DNA from: Pirellula sp.
Lineage (GTDB): Bacteria; Planctomycetota; Planctomycetia; Pirellulales; PNKZ01
NCBI GenBank assembly: GCA_013822735.1
Contig: PNKZ01000001.1
Span: forward strand, 868,001-932,000
Direction: 5' to 3'
Length of the DNA: 64,000 nt
Positions within the stretch are counted from its first letter, which is position 1. The number at the start of each line of letters is the position of its first letter. The position numbers and the translations under genes were made by a program. The notes below the pieces were generated by a model that worked only from the letters and a program-made list of their open reading frames with translations, made no database searches and was not told the DNA's origin. This document shows positions 53,482-60,984 of this stretch, one piece after another.

Positions 53482-55112
53482 GACGACACCACTTTCGCAA
53501 CAAGTATTAAAAGGTTCCGGATCATTTCGAGCGTGGCGCCATACCACGTCGAGGGATCTGGCAGCGTAGGAATAACGAACGTGCGCTCGCCGAGGCCCGG
53601 CAACGTGAGCGTGAAACTCATTTCATGCGCGACGGTGCCATATGCGTTGCCAGTCGAACCGCCGAAACCTGGCCGCAGACCCTCGAGCCCTTCCGAAATG
53701 GACTCTGCCGCGCCTTCCAATGCTTCGCCGCGATCCGGTGACGAGCGCTGTTTCCAAGTGCCGCCGCCCGCGCCTTGGTAGTTGGTCGACACGCCCTTCG
53801 GCACGTCGATTACGACGTAATCCCCTTCGCCCTGCGTTGTCCCCGAGCTGCCGGTCCCTGGTGGTAAGTACACGTTGATCGGGTTGCCGCTGGAATCGAC
53901 GTACGCTCCGCTTCCGGCACCGATGTTCGAGTTCTGCGTGCTGTTGCTGTTGTCCACGTACATTTGGTTTGGGTTGTTCGTCGTCGACGGCGCCGTGATC
54001 GTGCCGCCGGTCTGCGAGCCCGGCGTAAATACTGTCGGCGGCGTTGGCGGAGGAACGAACGGAGGCGGGGCAGGGGGGTCTGGCGGGTCCGGTGGGTCCG
54101 GCTCATCTTCCGGCTCGCCGATGATGACGCCCGAGCCACCACCACCGCCGCCCGGCTCGACGTACCAATCCCAAATGCCGTCGCCGTTCCCATCGGGAAA
54201 CCACGTGTCGTCATCCGACGGCGTCGGCGTGATCAGCTCCAACCAATTAAACGCCCCGTCGTTGTCGTCATCGCCAAACGGATTCGGACCTTGAAACGCC
54301 GTGCCCGGATAATCCGGGTTCTTAGATACGAGAATCGGATACCACGACTCGATGTCGGCCGAACTTCCCGGAGGGTGAGACTCCGCATCAAGCGGGTCGC
54401 TGATGGTCCCCATACCGTTTGACTTCGGCCACGACTCCAACCAATTCGGCCAGCCGTCGCCGTCGTTGTCGTTCATATCGGGCAGCTCGTCTCCGTCCCG
54501 ATCAGGGAACGAATTCACGTTGTACTTATGCGGGATGCCCGTCGCGGCTACCATGCGCGCTTCGACAACGTCTAACTCGCCGTCGCCATCGGTATCTTTC
54601 TCTCCGCTCGTGCCGTTGTTGAGACCGTCGCCGTCCATATCGGTCATGATGCGGTTGAGGTCGGCGGCATCAATGTCGCCGTCTCCGTCCGCATCCCAGA
54701 TAGCATTGTTCGCGACGAGCCATCGCGCGAACGGCTGGCCCGAGATCGTACCGAGCGACGTGTTGTCGAGAACGTTACCCGTTGACGCGTACGATAGCGC
54801 CAGAGGGCTCAAGCCGGTGAAGGGAACGCCCGTCGTTACGAAATTCCCCGTGATCCACGAGATAGACTCTGCGACCGGAGTATAGCCCGACTCTTGGAAC
54901 CCCATGTAGACCTGCCCGGTCGGAAGCGCCGTACGCGAGCCGCGCTCGTACACCTTCCCCCAACCGAACTCGTTTGCGATCCAGTACGCGCGGTCGTTCC
55001 CGCTTCCCACCGTCGCGCCGATGGGCCCCTCTGCGAAGCAGGCAATCGGCGGCATCAGGTTGAGGTAAACCGCCAATACCGAGATCTTCCAAAAGTCTGA
55101 GAAGCGGAACAT
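53433..55112 (-). CDS. pIII-like adsorption protein with calcium-binding repeats
   Basis: A 559-residue protein. The signal peptide is FWKISVLAVYLNLMPPIACF. After an N-terminal domain (30-135), residues 138-320 hold a run of DxDGDG-type calcium loops: DADGDGDIDAADLN is dockerin/EF-hand-like, then MDGDG, DTDGDGELD, DRDGDELPD, NDNDGDGWPN and GDDDNDGAFN, like thrombospondin type 3 repeats. A Pro-rich linker (340-360), a Gly/Ser/Asn part and a C-terminal membrane helix (LLILVAKVVSSWVCFGAIWR) follow, as in pIII. It sits just before the pVI and Zot genes, matching gIII. The N-terminal part likely binds the host receptor. Confidence 0.8.
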   Translation of the reverse strand: MFRFSDFWKISVLAVYLNLMPPIACFAEGPIGATVGSGNDRAYWIANEFGWGKVYERGSRTALPTGQVYMGFQESGYTPVAESISWITGNFVTTGVPFTGLSPLALSYASTGNVLDNTSLGTISGQPFARWLVANNAIWDADGDGDIDAADLNRIMTDMDGDGLNNGTSGEKDTDGDGELDVVEARMVAATGIPHKYNVNSFPDRDGDELPDMNDNDGDGWPNWLESWPKSNGMGTISDPLDAESHPPGSSADIESWYPILVSKNPDYPGTAFQGPNPFGDDDNDGAFNWLELITPTPSDDDTWFPDGNGDGIWDWYVEPGGGGGGSGVIIGEPEDEPDPPDPPDPPAPPPFVPPPTPPTVFTPGSQTGGTITAPSTTNNPNQMYVDNSNSTQNSNIGAGSGAYVDSSGNPINVYLPPGTGSSGTTQGEGDYVVIDVPKGVSTNYQGAGGGTWKQRSSPDRGEALEGAAESISEGLEGLRPGFGGSTGNAYGTVAHEMSFTLTLPGLGERTFVIPTLPDPSTWYGATLEMIRNLLILVAKVVSSWVCFGAIWRALRQSF

Positions 55113-55132
55113 TTTTGAGATCCTGAAAAGGA

Positions 55133-55306
55133 CTAGCCCCACCAACTTTTCGCACGCACGGCCGTCAAGCACATCCAAAGGAATTGCACGCCCCAGATAA
55201 ACGCGACGCCGCACAATACGGACTGCAACACGAACAAGTGTTGATCGGCCGAGGCTTGCAGCGCCGCGACTTTCGCGAGCAGTTCGGCGGCTTGCTCTTC
55301 ACTCAT
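55133..55306 (-). CDS. Small single-helix phage protein (57 aa)
   Basis: Found by translating the gap: 57 residues, MSEEQAAELLAKVAALQASA, then a helix (QSVLCGVAFIWGVQFLWMCL) and a basic/aromatic end AVRAKSWWG. An acidic amphipathic N-terminus, hydrophobic core and positive C-terminus are a coat-protein layout. It begins 7 bp after the 84-residue gene and ends 20 bp before the adsorption gene. It could be a minor coat protein. Confidence 0.65.
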   Translation of the reverse strand: MSEEQAAELLAKVAALQASADQHLFVLQSVLCGVAFIWGVQFLWMCLTAVRAKSWWG

Positions 55307-55313
55307 ACGGCAC

Positions 55314-55568
55314 CTAGCGCCGCACCGCAGACGAGTAGAAATGCAAATCGTCGAACAACGAGGGGGGCGAAGAAGGCTCCGACGGTTCGACCGACTCCGC
55401 CAGCTCGGCAGGCGACGTCTCGGGCGGTACGTACGGCTCGACGTGCGGAGCTAATGACCAGCCCTGCCGAAACACACACAGCGCGTAGGCCGTGAATCCG
55501 ACGTGAAAGATGAAGAACGTAAGAAGGAGCGCGTCTCGCGCTGTTGAGAATAGATTTTGCCACGACAT
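55314..55568 (-). CDS. Small single-helix phage protein (84 aa)
   Basis: 84 residues with one helix (ALLLTFFIFHVGFTAYALCV, about 13-32) and an acidic Pro/Ser/Glu-rich tail (PPETSPAELAESVEPSEPSS). It lies between the coat gene and the 57-residue gene. A longer frame exists in another phase but is arginine-rich. Possible structural or assembly role; no family recognised. Confidence 0.6.
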   Translation of the reverse strand: MSWQNLFSTARDALLLTFFIFHVGFTAYALCVFRQGWSLAPHVEPYVPPETSPAELAESVEPSEPSSPPSLFDDLHFYSSAVRR

Positions 55569-55682
55569 TAGAACCCCATCCGTGAGGAACGACGCGGAGA
55601 AGTAAGGGCAGGGGAGGGGCCCCGCGACGAGCCCCTCCCCGAAACCAAACGCGTAGCACCCACTACGCGCGCCCAGCCAAGA

Positions 55683-56033
55683 CTACCGAGGCGACAAGGC
55701 GCGGCCGATCCAGCCGAGGCCCCGGAAGAGAACCTTCCAGCCGATCTTGTAGCCGATGGCTACGAGAGCGATGGCAGCGACGGCCGCCGAGGCCAGCGGG
55801 ATGTAATCGGCCGGATCAATGCCGAGGTCCGGCAACGTCGGACCCGACTGAGCGAACGACGACGACGCGGCCAGCAACGTGACCACGGCGAACGCACAAG
55901 CGCGAGCGCCATACTCCGCGACGAAGCCCACGGCCAGCATCAGCATTGCGGCCGCCGCCTGAATCACGGCTCGAGCCGGGACACAGAGCGAGCGGCAGAA
56001 CGACACGACACCGCAAACGATGTGAGAAAACAT
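55683..56033 (-). CDS. Major coat protein, pVIII-like
   Basis: A 116-residue precursor. The long N-terminal leader ends in VVTLLAASSSFA, a signal-peptidase site. The predicted mature chain has about 54 residues: acidic start (QSGPTLPDLGIDPADYIP), a hydrophobic centre (LASAAVAAIALVAIGYKIGW) and a basic end (KVLFRGLGWIGRALSPR). This three-part layout and size are the hallmark of filamentous-phage major coat proteins, with the basic tail facing the DNA. It sits where gVIII is expected. A shorter start at the internal Met of MLMLAVGFVAEYG is possible. Confidence 0.82.
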   Translation of the reverse strand: MFSHIVCGVVSFCRSLCVPARAVIQAAAAMLMLAVGFVAEYGARACAFAVVTLLAASSSFAQSGPTLPDLGIDPADYIPLASAAVAAIALVAIGYKIGWKVLFRGLGWIGRALSPR

Positions 56034-56085
56034 CAGACCAACCCCCTTACAAAAACGGACACACGGAACAACGCGACAAGCATCC

Positions 56086-56232
56086 TTACCCGTCGCGATC
56101 AGACTCAGGCAAAAACCAATCCCAATGGTTCGTGTTCACGATCTGGAGAATGAACCAGATGCAAAGCATGAACGCGAACCCCTTCCAACCCGCGTGAAAA
56201 AAGTATTGAAACGGTGAGTCTGGTTCCGTCAT
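56086..56232 (-). CDS. Small phage membrane protein (48 aa)
   Basis: Found by translating the gap: 48 residues, MTEPDSPFQYFFHAGWKG, then a helix (FAFMLCIWFILQIVNTNHWD) and an acidic end WFLPESDRDG. It starts 3 bp after the 36-residue gene. Position and size match the small coat proteins pVII/pIX of Ff phages. Confidence 0.65.
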   Translation of the reverse strand: MTEPDSPFQYFFHAGWKGFAFMLCIWFILQIVNTNHWDWFLPESDRDG

Positions 56233-56235
56233 AAC

Positions 56236-56346
56236 TCACCACCGCAAGAGCCAGGCCCCGAACGCGACGAGCGCACGCTCGCCAAAAGCGCCGAAGCACC
56301 AACCGAGCAACCAACCGATACCGAACGACAGAGCAGGGGAGTTCAT
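56236..56346 (-). CDS. Tiny phage membrane protein (36 aa)
   Basis: 36 residues, MNSPALSFGIGWLLGWCFGA and FGERALVAFGAWLLRW, a Gly/Trp-rich hydrophobic peptide. Its ATG overlaps the stop of the preceding gene (ATGA), a sign of coupled translation. Size and composition match pVII/pIX (33 and 32 residues in Ff). Confidence 0.68.
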   Translation of the reverse strand: MNSPALSFGIGWLLGWCFGAFGERALVAFGAWLLRW

Positions 56347-56516
56347 ACGAGCAGCACCCCTTTCGAACATTGAAGCGCTCCGTTCTGATCAAACACGCGC
56401 AGCGCCGCCCAAGTGCTCGTTTGCTGCACCTCTTCGACCCACGCCAGAATCGTCTCGCGATCCGACCGCAGAAGAATTCCGCCGCCGTTCGTGAACTCGA
56501 TCATGAGATTCCACAT
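56343..56516 (-). CDS. Small soluble phage protein (57 aa)
   Basis: 57 residues, MWNLMIEFTNGGGILLRSDR, ETILAWVEEVQQTSTWAALR, VFDQNGALQCSKGVLLV. It has alternating beta strands and a helix and no membrane segment. It starts inside the end of the Rep gene (16-bp overlap) and ends with an ATGA overlap to the next gene. It may bind DNA or regulate Rep. Confidence 0.6.
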   Translation of the reverse strand: MWNLMIEFTNGGGILLRSDRETILAWVEEVQQTSTWAALRVFDQNGALQCSKGVLLV

Positions 56517-58033
56517 GCCGCGCCGCCTCTCATGAATGTTTCAAAGCGGGACAAGACCGGCGATTCGTGCGCTGGCGCTTCGCCCATTCTGCTCGCCGGG
56601 TTCGACGCTTCGAACAACGACCGTTTCCGACACTGCCGTTTCACGAACGCGGTCCAGTCTTTCGCATCGAGCGTGCGACGCAGCTCGCGACACGCCTGCT
56701 TGAAGAACGCGCGCTTCTCAAGAATCACGCCTTGTGCGTACACGATCGACGACGACACCGTTCCCAACGTCTGCCGCGCCAAGGCCTGGAAATCGAATAC
56801 GACGCGCTTAACGCACTTCGCTGCCTTCAGCGGGCACGCTTGAAGAAAAAAATCGGCAGAGCGCACCACACGCTCCCACACCGACCACGTTTCAGCACGC
56901 GTGTGATGCGCGTTAGCGCGGTCGACGTCGTGCTCGGTGAACCTGATCCACTGCGTCGCAAAATATCGTACGACGCCAGCACGTTTCTCAAGCCAGTCTT
57001 CGACCGTATCAATTTCCATCGCAACGAGCTTCTCGCGACGACATTGCCATTCCACGCGCGTCGCACTGTCCGGCAACGCTCCGCCCCAGCGATAGAGACG
57101 CAACGCTTCGAGCTTCGCTTCATCGTGTTTTTGCGACACTTCGTGAAGTTTGTCATATACGCGGAGGAACAATGCTGCGCCCGGTGCGCCAATCGTGAAA
57201 CCTGTTTGCCGCCGCGCCATGTTGAACGACCTCACTTCGAAGTCTTCACCCTTCGACGCGCGGCAGATGAATTGCTCGGCCGCTTTCTTGGCGCAGAAAT
57301 CCGTCACCGGAACGTCAGGAAGATCGACGCACACGTCTACGCGCGAGAGCGTGTTTCGCACGATCTTGCCGCCGAGATTTTCAATGTCGCGCTGTACGCA
57401 TTGCCACAACTCTCCAAATGCGCGAAGCATCAACGGCAGCGACCCAATTACGACCTTCACAGATGGGAACGACGACGACGGTTCCTCGCGGTCGGCGATG
57501 TGGTACTTGATGCCGTCGCGAAGCAGACGCCACGCGTAACGCGGCCCCTTGCCGTCGCTGGCCGTGCCGGTCGGCATAATCACGAACTCGTCATCAAACA
57601 CGACTACGCAATCCCCGCGCTCCGTGTCCTGACCCATGGCCTCAACCTTGGCTTGTTGCTTGCCGGCTTCTAACGCGGAGCGGAGGATGTCGAACCGCCC
57701 CCACTCGACCCAAAGGGAAATTTCAGCGGTGTCTTCGCCGCCCGCGAATTCGCCGTTCGGCCCTAACGCTTTCGCTACGGGCTCTCCTTGGCTAATTGCG
57801 GGGGGCGTGTTACTACATTCGCCCCCCGCAAGCGTCGGCTCCGCCGACGCCTGAACCAAATCCGATCCCAAGCACAGCATCTGCTGCCGCACTTTCGGCA
57901 ACCGCCCTGCCCGCTTGTCAGCCAGGCGTCGCTGAACCTCACGCCCGACCCAGTCCGTGTCACGGGCTAGGTTCGCGATGAGCTTCCGCGTACGCGCTTC
58001 GCGTTGTTCGTTGTTCAAAGGTTCGTTCGTCAT
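56501..58033 (-). CDS. Phage replication initiation protein (Rep_trans-like)
   Basis: A 510-residue protein of the rolling-circle replication initiator type, like those of Cf1c-type inoviruses (pfam Rep_trans). Residues 1-110 are a variable, charged region. The conserved core shows SRVDVCVDLPDVPV (230-243), RRQTGFTIGAPGAALFLRVY (274-293) with DKL, and TRVEWQCRREKL (325-336). Tyr293 or a nearby Tyr may be the nicking residue, but I cannot fix it. I start at ATG 58033. It corresponds to pII of Ff and should nick the phage origin to start replication. A truncated inner form (pX-like) is not evident. Confidence 0.8.
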   Translation of the reverse strand: MTNEPLNNEQREARTRKLIANLARDTDWVGREVQRRLADKRAGRLPKVRQQMLCLGSDLVQASAEPTLAGGECSNTPPAISQGEPVAKALGPNGEFAGGEDTAEISLWVEWGRFDILRSALEAGKQQAKVEAMGQDTERGDCVVVFDDEFVIMPTGTASDGKGPRYAWRLLRDGIKYHIADREEPSSSFPSVKVVIGSLPLMLRAFGELWQCVQRDIENLGGKIVRNTLSRVDVCVDLPDVPVTDFCAKKAAEQFICRASKGEDFEVRSFNMARRQTGFTIGAPGAALFLRVYDKLHEVSQKHDEAKLEALRLYRWGGALPDSATRVEWQCRREKLVAMEIDTVEDWLEKRAGVVRYFATQWIRFTEHDVDRANAHHTRAETWSVWERVVRSADFFLQACPLKAAKCVKRVVFDFQALARQTLGTVSSSIVYAQGVILEKRAFFKQACRELRRTLDAKDWTAFVKRQCRKRSLFEASNPASRMGEAPAHESPVLSRFETFMRGGAACGIS

Positions 58034-58133
58034 CTGGGTCAACTCCGTTTGCCGGGGAAAACAAACTTCACAAAGCCCGACCCTGCCCGTCCCGAACGCA
58101 TGAGACGGGCAGGGGAGCACACAAGGAATTCAC

Positions 58134-58586
58134 TCAGCCGCCGTTTGTCTCGCGGTCGGCACGCAATCCGGACCAGTCGACGCTCAGAACGCCCTGGCCT
58201 TCCAAGTACAACGCGTTCTCTTCGAACTCCCGAGCCACGGCCGGCACTCCATACAACAGGCAACGCACGGCTGCGCAATCCATGGCAAAGGCGACGAACC
58301 GCGATACTGGTGACTCCATCGACTCGGCCACGACGGCCGCAGTGCCTGCCACGTCTTCACGAACCTCGACTGCCAGTGGCGTCGGCGCCCTGTAGCCAAC
58401 CGAGAACCGGCTCATGCTTTCTTGGTCCGCCTTGTTCTGTGCTTGCATCCGACCCCTACCCATCGCGAGAAACGCCGACACAAACCAGCCGACGAAGAAG
58501 TCGCCGACCTGATCCGTCGTCATGCCGCTCATCCCAGCCACGTCGACCACCACGGCCGCCGTCGGTCCTACAACCTCGATATTCAT
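58134..58586 (-). CDS. Phage early-operon protein of unknown function
   Basis: A 150-residue soluble protein: MNIEVVGPTAAVVVDVAGMS, DFFVGWFVSAFLAMGRGRMQ, EESMSRFSVGYRAP-like middle and FVAFAMDCAAVRCLLYGVPA. One moderately hydrophobic helix is present near residues 25-42. It lies between the putative ssDNA-binding protein gene (80 bp) and the Rep gene (100 bp). I chose ATG 58586, since the frame upstream is Gly/Pro/Cys-rich. No family is recognised. Confidence 0.6.
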   Translation of the reverse strand: MNIEVVGPTAAVVVDVAGMSGMTTDQVGDFFVGWFVSAFLAMGRGRMQAQNKADQESMSRFSVGYRAPTPLAVEVREDVAGTAAVVAESMESPVSRFVAFAMDCAAVRCLLYGVPAVAREFEENALYLEGQGVLSVDWSGLRADRETNGG

Positions 58587-58666
58587 TGCCGTCGCCCTCG
58601 TGTGTCCGCCTTGGAAAACACCCCGGCCGCAGGCGGCGGAACCTGCGACCGGGGGCGGCACGGGGC

Positions 58667-58972
58667 TTACGCCGCCCGGCGTTGGCTGGGGTCACCAGCC
58701 GCCAGCCGAGGCGCTTCCGCACGCATGAACTTGAGACCGCCGATTTCCTTCTTGCCGTAGTCGGCCGCTTCGAGGTCCGTGACCTGCAAAGTCAGCACGA
58801 CGGGCTGGCCGTCTTCCGGGACGGCTTTGAACTCGTCCGAGGTCGGAACCTGAACCGAAACCGAGCCGCCGAGCGTTGAGACTTTCAACGTTCGTTTGGT
58901 CTTCCCCTCGAAGACCTTTTCTTCCTTCTTTGTGACCACGCCGGACACCGTCAAAATCATTCCGAAATTCAT
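58667..58972 (-). CDS. Putative ssDNA-binding protein, pV-like
   Basis: A 101-residue basic, beta-rich protein, the first gene of the phage operon. It reads MILTVSGVVTKKEEKVFEGK, TKRTLKVSTLGGSVSVQVPT and GQPVVLTLQVTDLEAADYGK, with strand-turn-strand spacing like an OB fold, and a positively charged end. pV of Ff coats single-stranded phage DNA and is of similar size (87 residues). Function is inferred from size, charge and place next to Rep; sequence similarity was not tested. Confidence 0.6.
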   Translation of the reverse strand: MNFGMILTVSGVVTKKEEKVFEGKTKRTLKVSTLGGSVSVQVPTSDEFKAVPEDGQPVVLTLQVTDLEAADYGKKEIGGLKFMRAEAPRLAAGDPSQRRAA

Positions 58973-58996
58973 GGCTGGAACCCCTGCCTACGAGAA

Positions 58997-59030
58997 CAAA
59001 AAAAGCCCGGCCGCATCCGTGCGACCGAGC
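58997..59030 (-). terminator. Hairpin with T-run in the phage early leader
   Basis: On the minus strand GCTCGGTCGCA pairs with TGCGGCCGGGC (11 bp with two G-T pairs, loop CGGA), followed by a run of T at 59004-58997. It ends only 24 bases before the first phage gene. It can act as a terminator or attenuator in the leader. As a hairpin in phage single-stranded DNA it could also be a packaging or origin signal. Confidence 0.8.
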
Positions 59031-59151
59031 CTGAAACTGCCACCGATTACGCCACCGCGAATGCTCGCTACAGCGATGCAATTTCGAAGGGCGGGAGAGA
59101 CGTCGCCAAAACCCCGTTTTTGCGAAAATGCCGAGAATACGGGGGTTGGGA

Positions 59152-59179
59152 ACCGAACATAAGAAACATTATCGGACGT
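59152..59179 (+). other. attR: complete dif-like XerC/XerD site
   Basis: ACCGAACATAA (XerD-like arm), GAAACA (centre), TTATCGGACGT (XerC-like arm). CATAA and TTAT around a 6-bp centre are the core of bacterial dif sites; E. coli dif, reverse complement, is ATTTAACATAA, TATACA, TTATGCGCACC. The left 17 bp repeat attL. If the right arm is host DNA, the uninterrupted host site is this sequence. Confidence 0.72.
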
Positions 59180-59804
59180 TGTCGGGGCGGGTTGTTTATG
59201 GCTTTGGGGAGCCTGCTTTCCGGCCTTGGCCGTCTGTTCGCAGGCGTCCGTGTGAGACTTCGGCGACTTCGTTTGCGGTGCCCATTCGAGGTCGAACTCC
59301 GAACCGATTTGAGAGCGGATTTGCGACCGGCTCCGTGGACCGGAAACCGTCTGAAAGCGACCGCGCCGCGACTCGCAATGCGAGCGCCCGGCCGGCTTCG
59401 GCGGAGCGCCAAAACGAGCGCCGACAGACCCATTGAAAATGGAGTTTTCAGTAGGGGGGCCAAGCACCGATTGACCGGTCGATCAGCGCTCCGAGCGAGC
59501 TGCCGATCGGTGTGCCGAGTTTCGCTTCCGCCCCCCTGCCCGCCTTGAGCCGGCGTCCGATCCGGCCGGTCGAGTTTGCCGGATCGCGCCCATCGTCCCC
59601 AGCCTGACGATCACGATCAATCGTCAAGCTCGGGGTTGCTCGCCGCCGGCATCGACGGCCAGTGAGCGTTTGGCGGCGGCATCTTCGGCGGAAGACGTGA
59701 TGGACGTCGTGCAATATATCGCGACGGCGCCGGTGGAGCGGGGCGGTGAAGCAAACAAGCGTCAGGCGACGAGACGCTGCGGATCTCTTTAGGCCGACAG
59801 TCTC
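59180..59804. other. Gene-poor host flank right of the integrated element
   Basis: 625 bp without a convincing gene. Frames are short and Arg/Pro-rich, and those on the minus strand near the boundary cross attR. A small inverted motif TGACGATCACGATCAATCGTCA lies at about 59606. With the left flank it would form a roughly 1.1-kb gene-free zone around the attachment site. Confidence 0.45.
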
Positions 59805-60770
59805 TTAGCCCGGTGCGCCTTCTGTGAACACGCCCATCTTGCGGAACTTCTCGTAGCGGCCGGCGAGCAGCTGATCGACGGGCAGGGCCTTCAGTTCGCG
59901 GAACGACTTTTGAAGATACATCTTCAAGCGGGCCGCGGTTTGATTGTGGTCGCGATGGGCGCCGCCGAGCGGTTCTTCGATAATGTCGTCGATCACGCCG
60001 AGTCGGAGCAGGTCGCGTGAGGTGAGCTTCAGCGCTTTGGCGGCCTTTTCTTTATGCGTGTGGCTCTTCCAGAGAATGCCTGCGCAACCTTCGGGACTGA
60101 TCACCGAGTAGTAGGAATGCTCCAGCATCGCGACGCGGTCGCCCACGCCGATGCCGAGCGCGCCGCCGGAGCCGCCTTCGCCGATCACCACGCAAACGAT
60201 CGGCGTCGGCAATCGCGACATTTCGAACATCGAGTACGCGATCACCAACGATTGGCCGCGCTCTTCGGCGCCGATGCCGGGATAGGCGCCCGGCGTATCG
60301 ATGAAGCAAACCACGGGCAAGTTGTATTTTGCCGCGAGCTTCATCCGGAGCATGGCCTTACGGTAGCCTTCGGGATGCGCGCAGCCGAAGTGGCAGGCTT
60401 GGCGTTCCTTGAGCGTCTTACCTTTTTGGTGCCCGATCACCATCACCTTTTGCTCGCCGAGTTTGGCGAAGCCGGTGAGGATGGCGCGGTCGTCGCCGAA
60501 CGACTTGTCGCCGTGCAACTCGACGAAGTCGTCGAAGAGAATGTTGAGGTAGTCGCTCGTCATCGGTCGATCGGGATGGCGCGACACTTCGACCGTTTGC
60601 CAAGGCTCCAGCGCACCGAACACCTGCTTTTTGAGATCGACCGTTTCCCGACGGAGGCGGCGAACTTCTTCGACCTCGTCGGAACTCTTCTGCGGCGAAG
60701 CTTCCAGCTTGGCAATGCGCTCTTCGAGTTCGTGGATCGGGCGTTCGAAAGCGAGTCGATTCGCGGCCAT
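59805..60770 (-). CDS. accA: Acetyl-CoA carboxylase carboxyltransferase subunit alpha
   Basis: A 321-residue AccA, half of the carboxyltransferase that makes malonyl-CoA for fatty acids. Blocks include ANRLAFERPIHELEERIAKL, VDLKKQVFGALEPWQTVEVS, HGDKSFGDDRAILTGFAKLG, MRLKLAAKYNL-like AMLRMKLAAKYNLPVVCFID, TPGAYPGIGAEERGQS and GEGGSGGALGIGVGDRVAML, with the oxyanion-hole glycines, then SPEGCAGILWKSHTHKEKAA. Full length. No accD is nearby, which is common. It reads toward the integrated element. Confidence 0.96.
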   Translation of the reverse strand: MAANRLAFERPIHELEERIAKLEASPQKSSDEVEEVRRLRRETVDLKKQVFGALEPWQTVEVSRHPDRPMTSDYLNILFDDFVELHGDKSFGDDRAILTGFAKLGEQKVMVIGHQKGKTLKERQACHFGCAHPEGYRKAMLRMKLAAKYNLPVVCFIDTPGAYPGIGAEERGQSLVIAYSMFEMSRLPTPIVCVVIGEGGSGGALGIGVGDRVAMLEHSYYSVISPEGCAGILWKSHTHKEKAAKALKLTSRDLLRLGVIDDIIEEPLGGAHRDHNQTAARLKMYLQKSFRELKALPVDQLLAGRYEKFRKMGVFTEGAPG

Positions 60771-60984
60771 AGATACGGAAGCCTCGTACGAAGAATCAAA
60801 AACTGCGGCGAGCGCAAGGGTGCCGCCCTGGACAAGCCGATCATTTTAACCGCCGATCGGCGGTGTGTTAACCCGCTTCGGCGATGCGGCAACCCTTAAG
60901 ATGCGGGAAAAAGAGGGCTATTTGCCGTGCGATCGAGTTGGCAGCGAGTACGAGCCAATGATTTGCCGCGTCGTGCGAGCCCGC

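Larger units (their letters stand above)
42549..59168. mobile_element. Integrated inovirus-type element, about 16.6 kb, bounded by 18-bp direct repeats
   Basis: Both ends carry AACCGAACATAAGAAACA (42549-42566 and 59151-59168). The right 9 kb encodes a complete filamentous-phage gene set on the minus strand: Rep, coat-like proteins, adsorption-like protein, Zot ATPase and secretin. The left 7 kb carries cargo genes of lower GC. No integrase, transposase or resolvase gene was found, which fits use of host XerC/XerD at a dif-like site. At 16.6 kb it is larger than most inoviruses (about 5-13 kb), so it may be a phage with acquired cargo or two elements fused. Nearly every gene appears intact. 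Confidence 0.85.

Noticed and set aside
55303-55659. 118-codon minus-strand frame overlapping the 84-residue phage gene
   Set aside because: It is Arg/Ala-rich in a different phase; the 84-residue product has a clear membrane helix and correct operon spacing.
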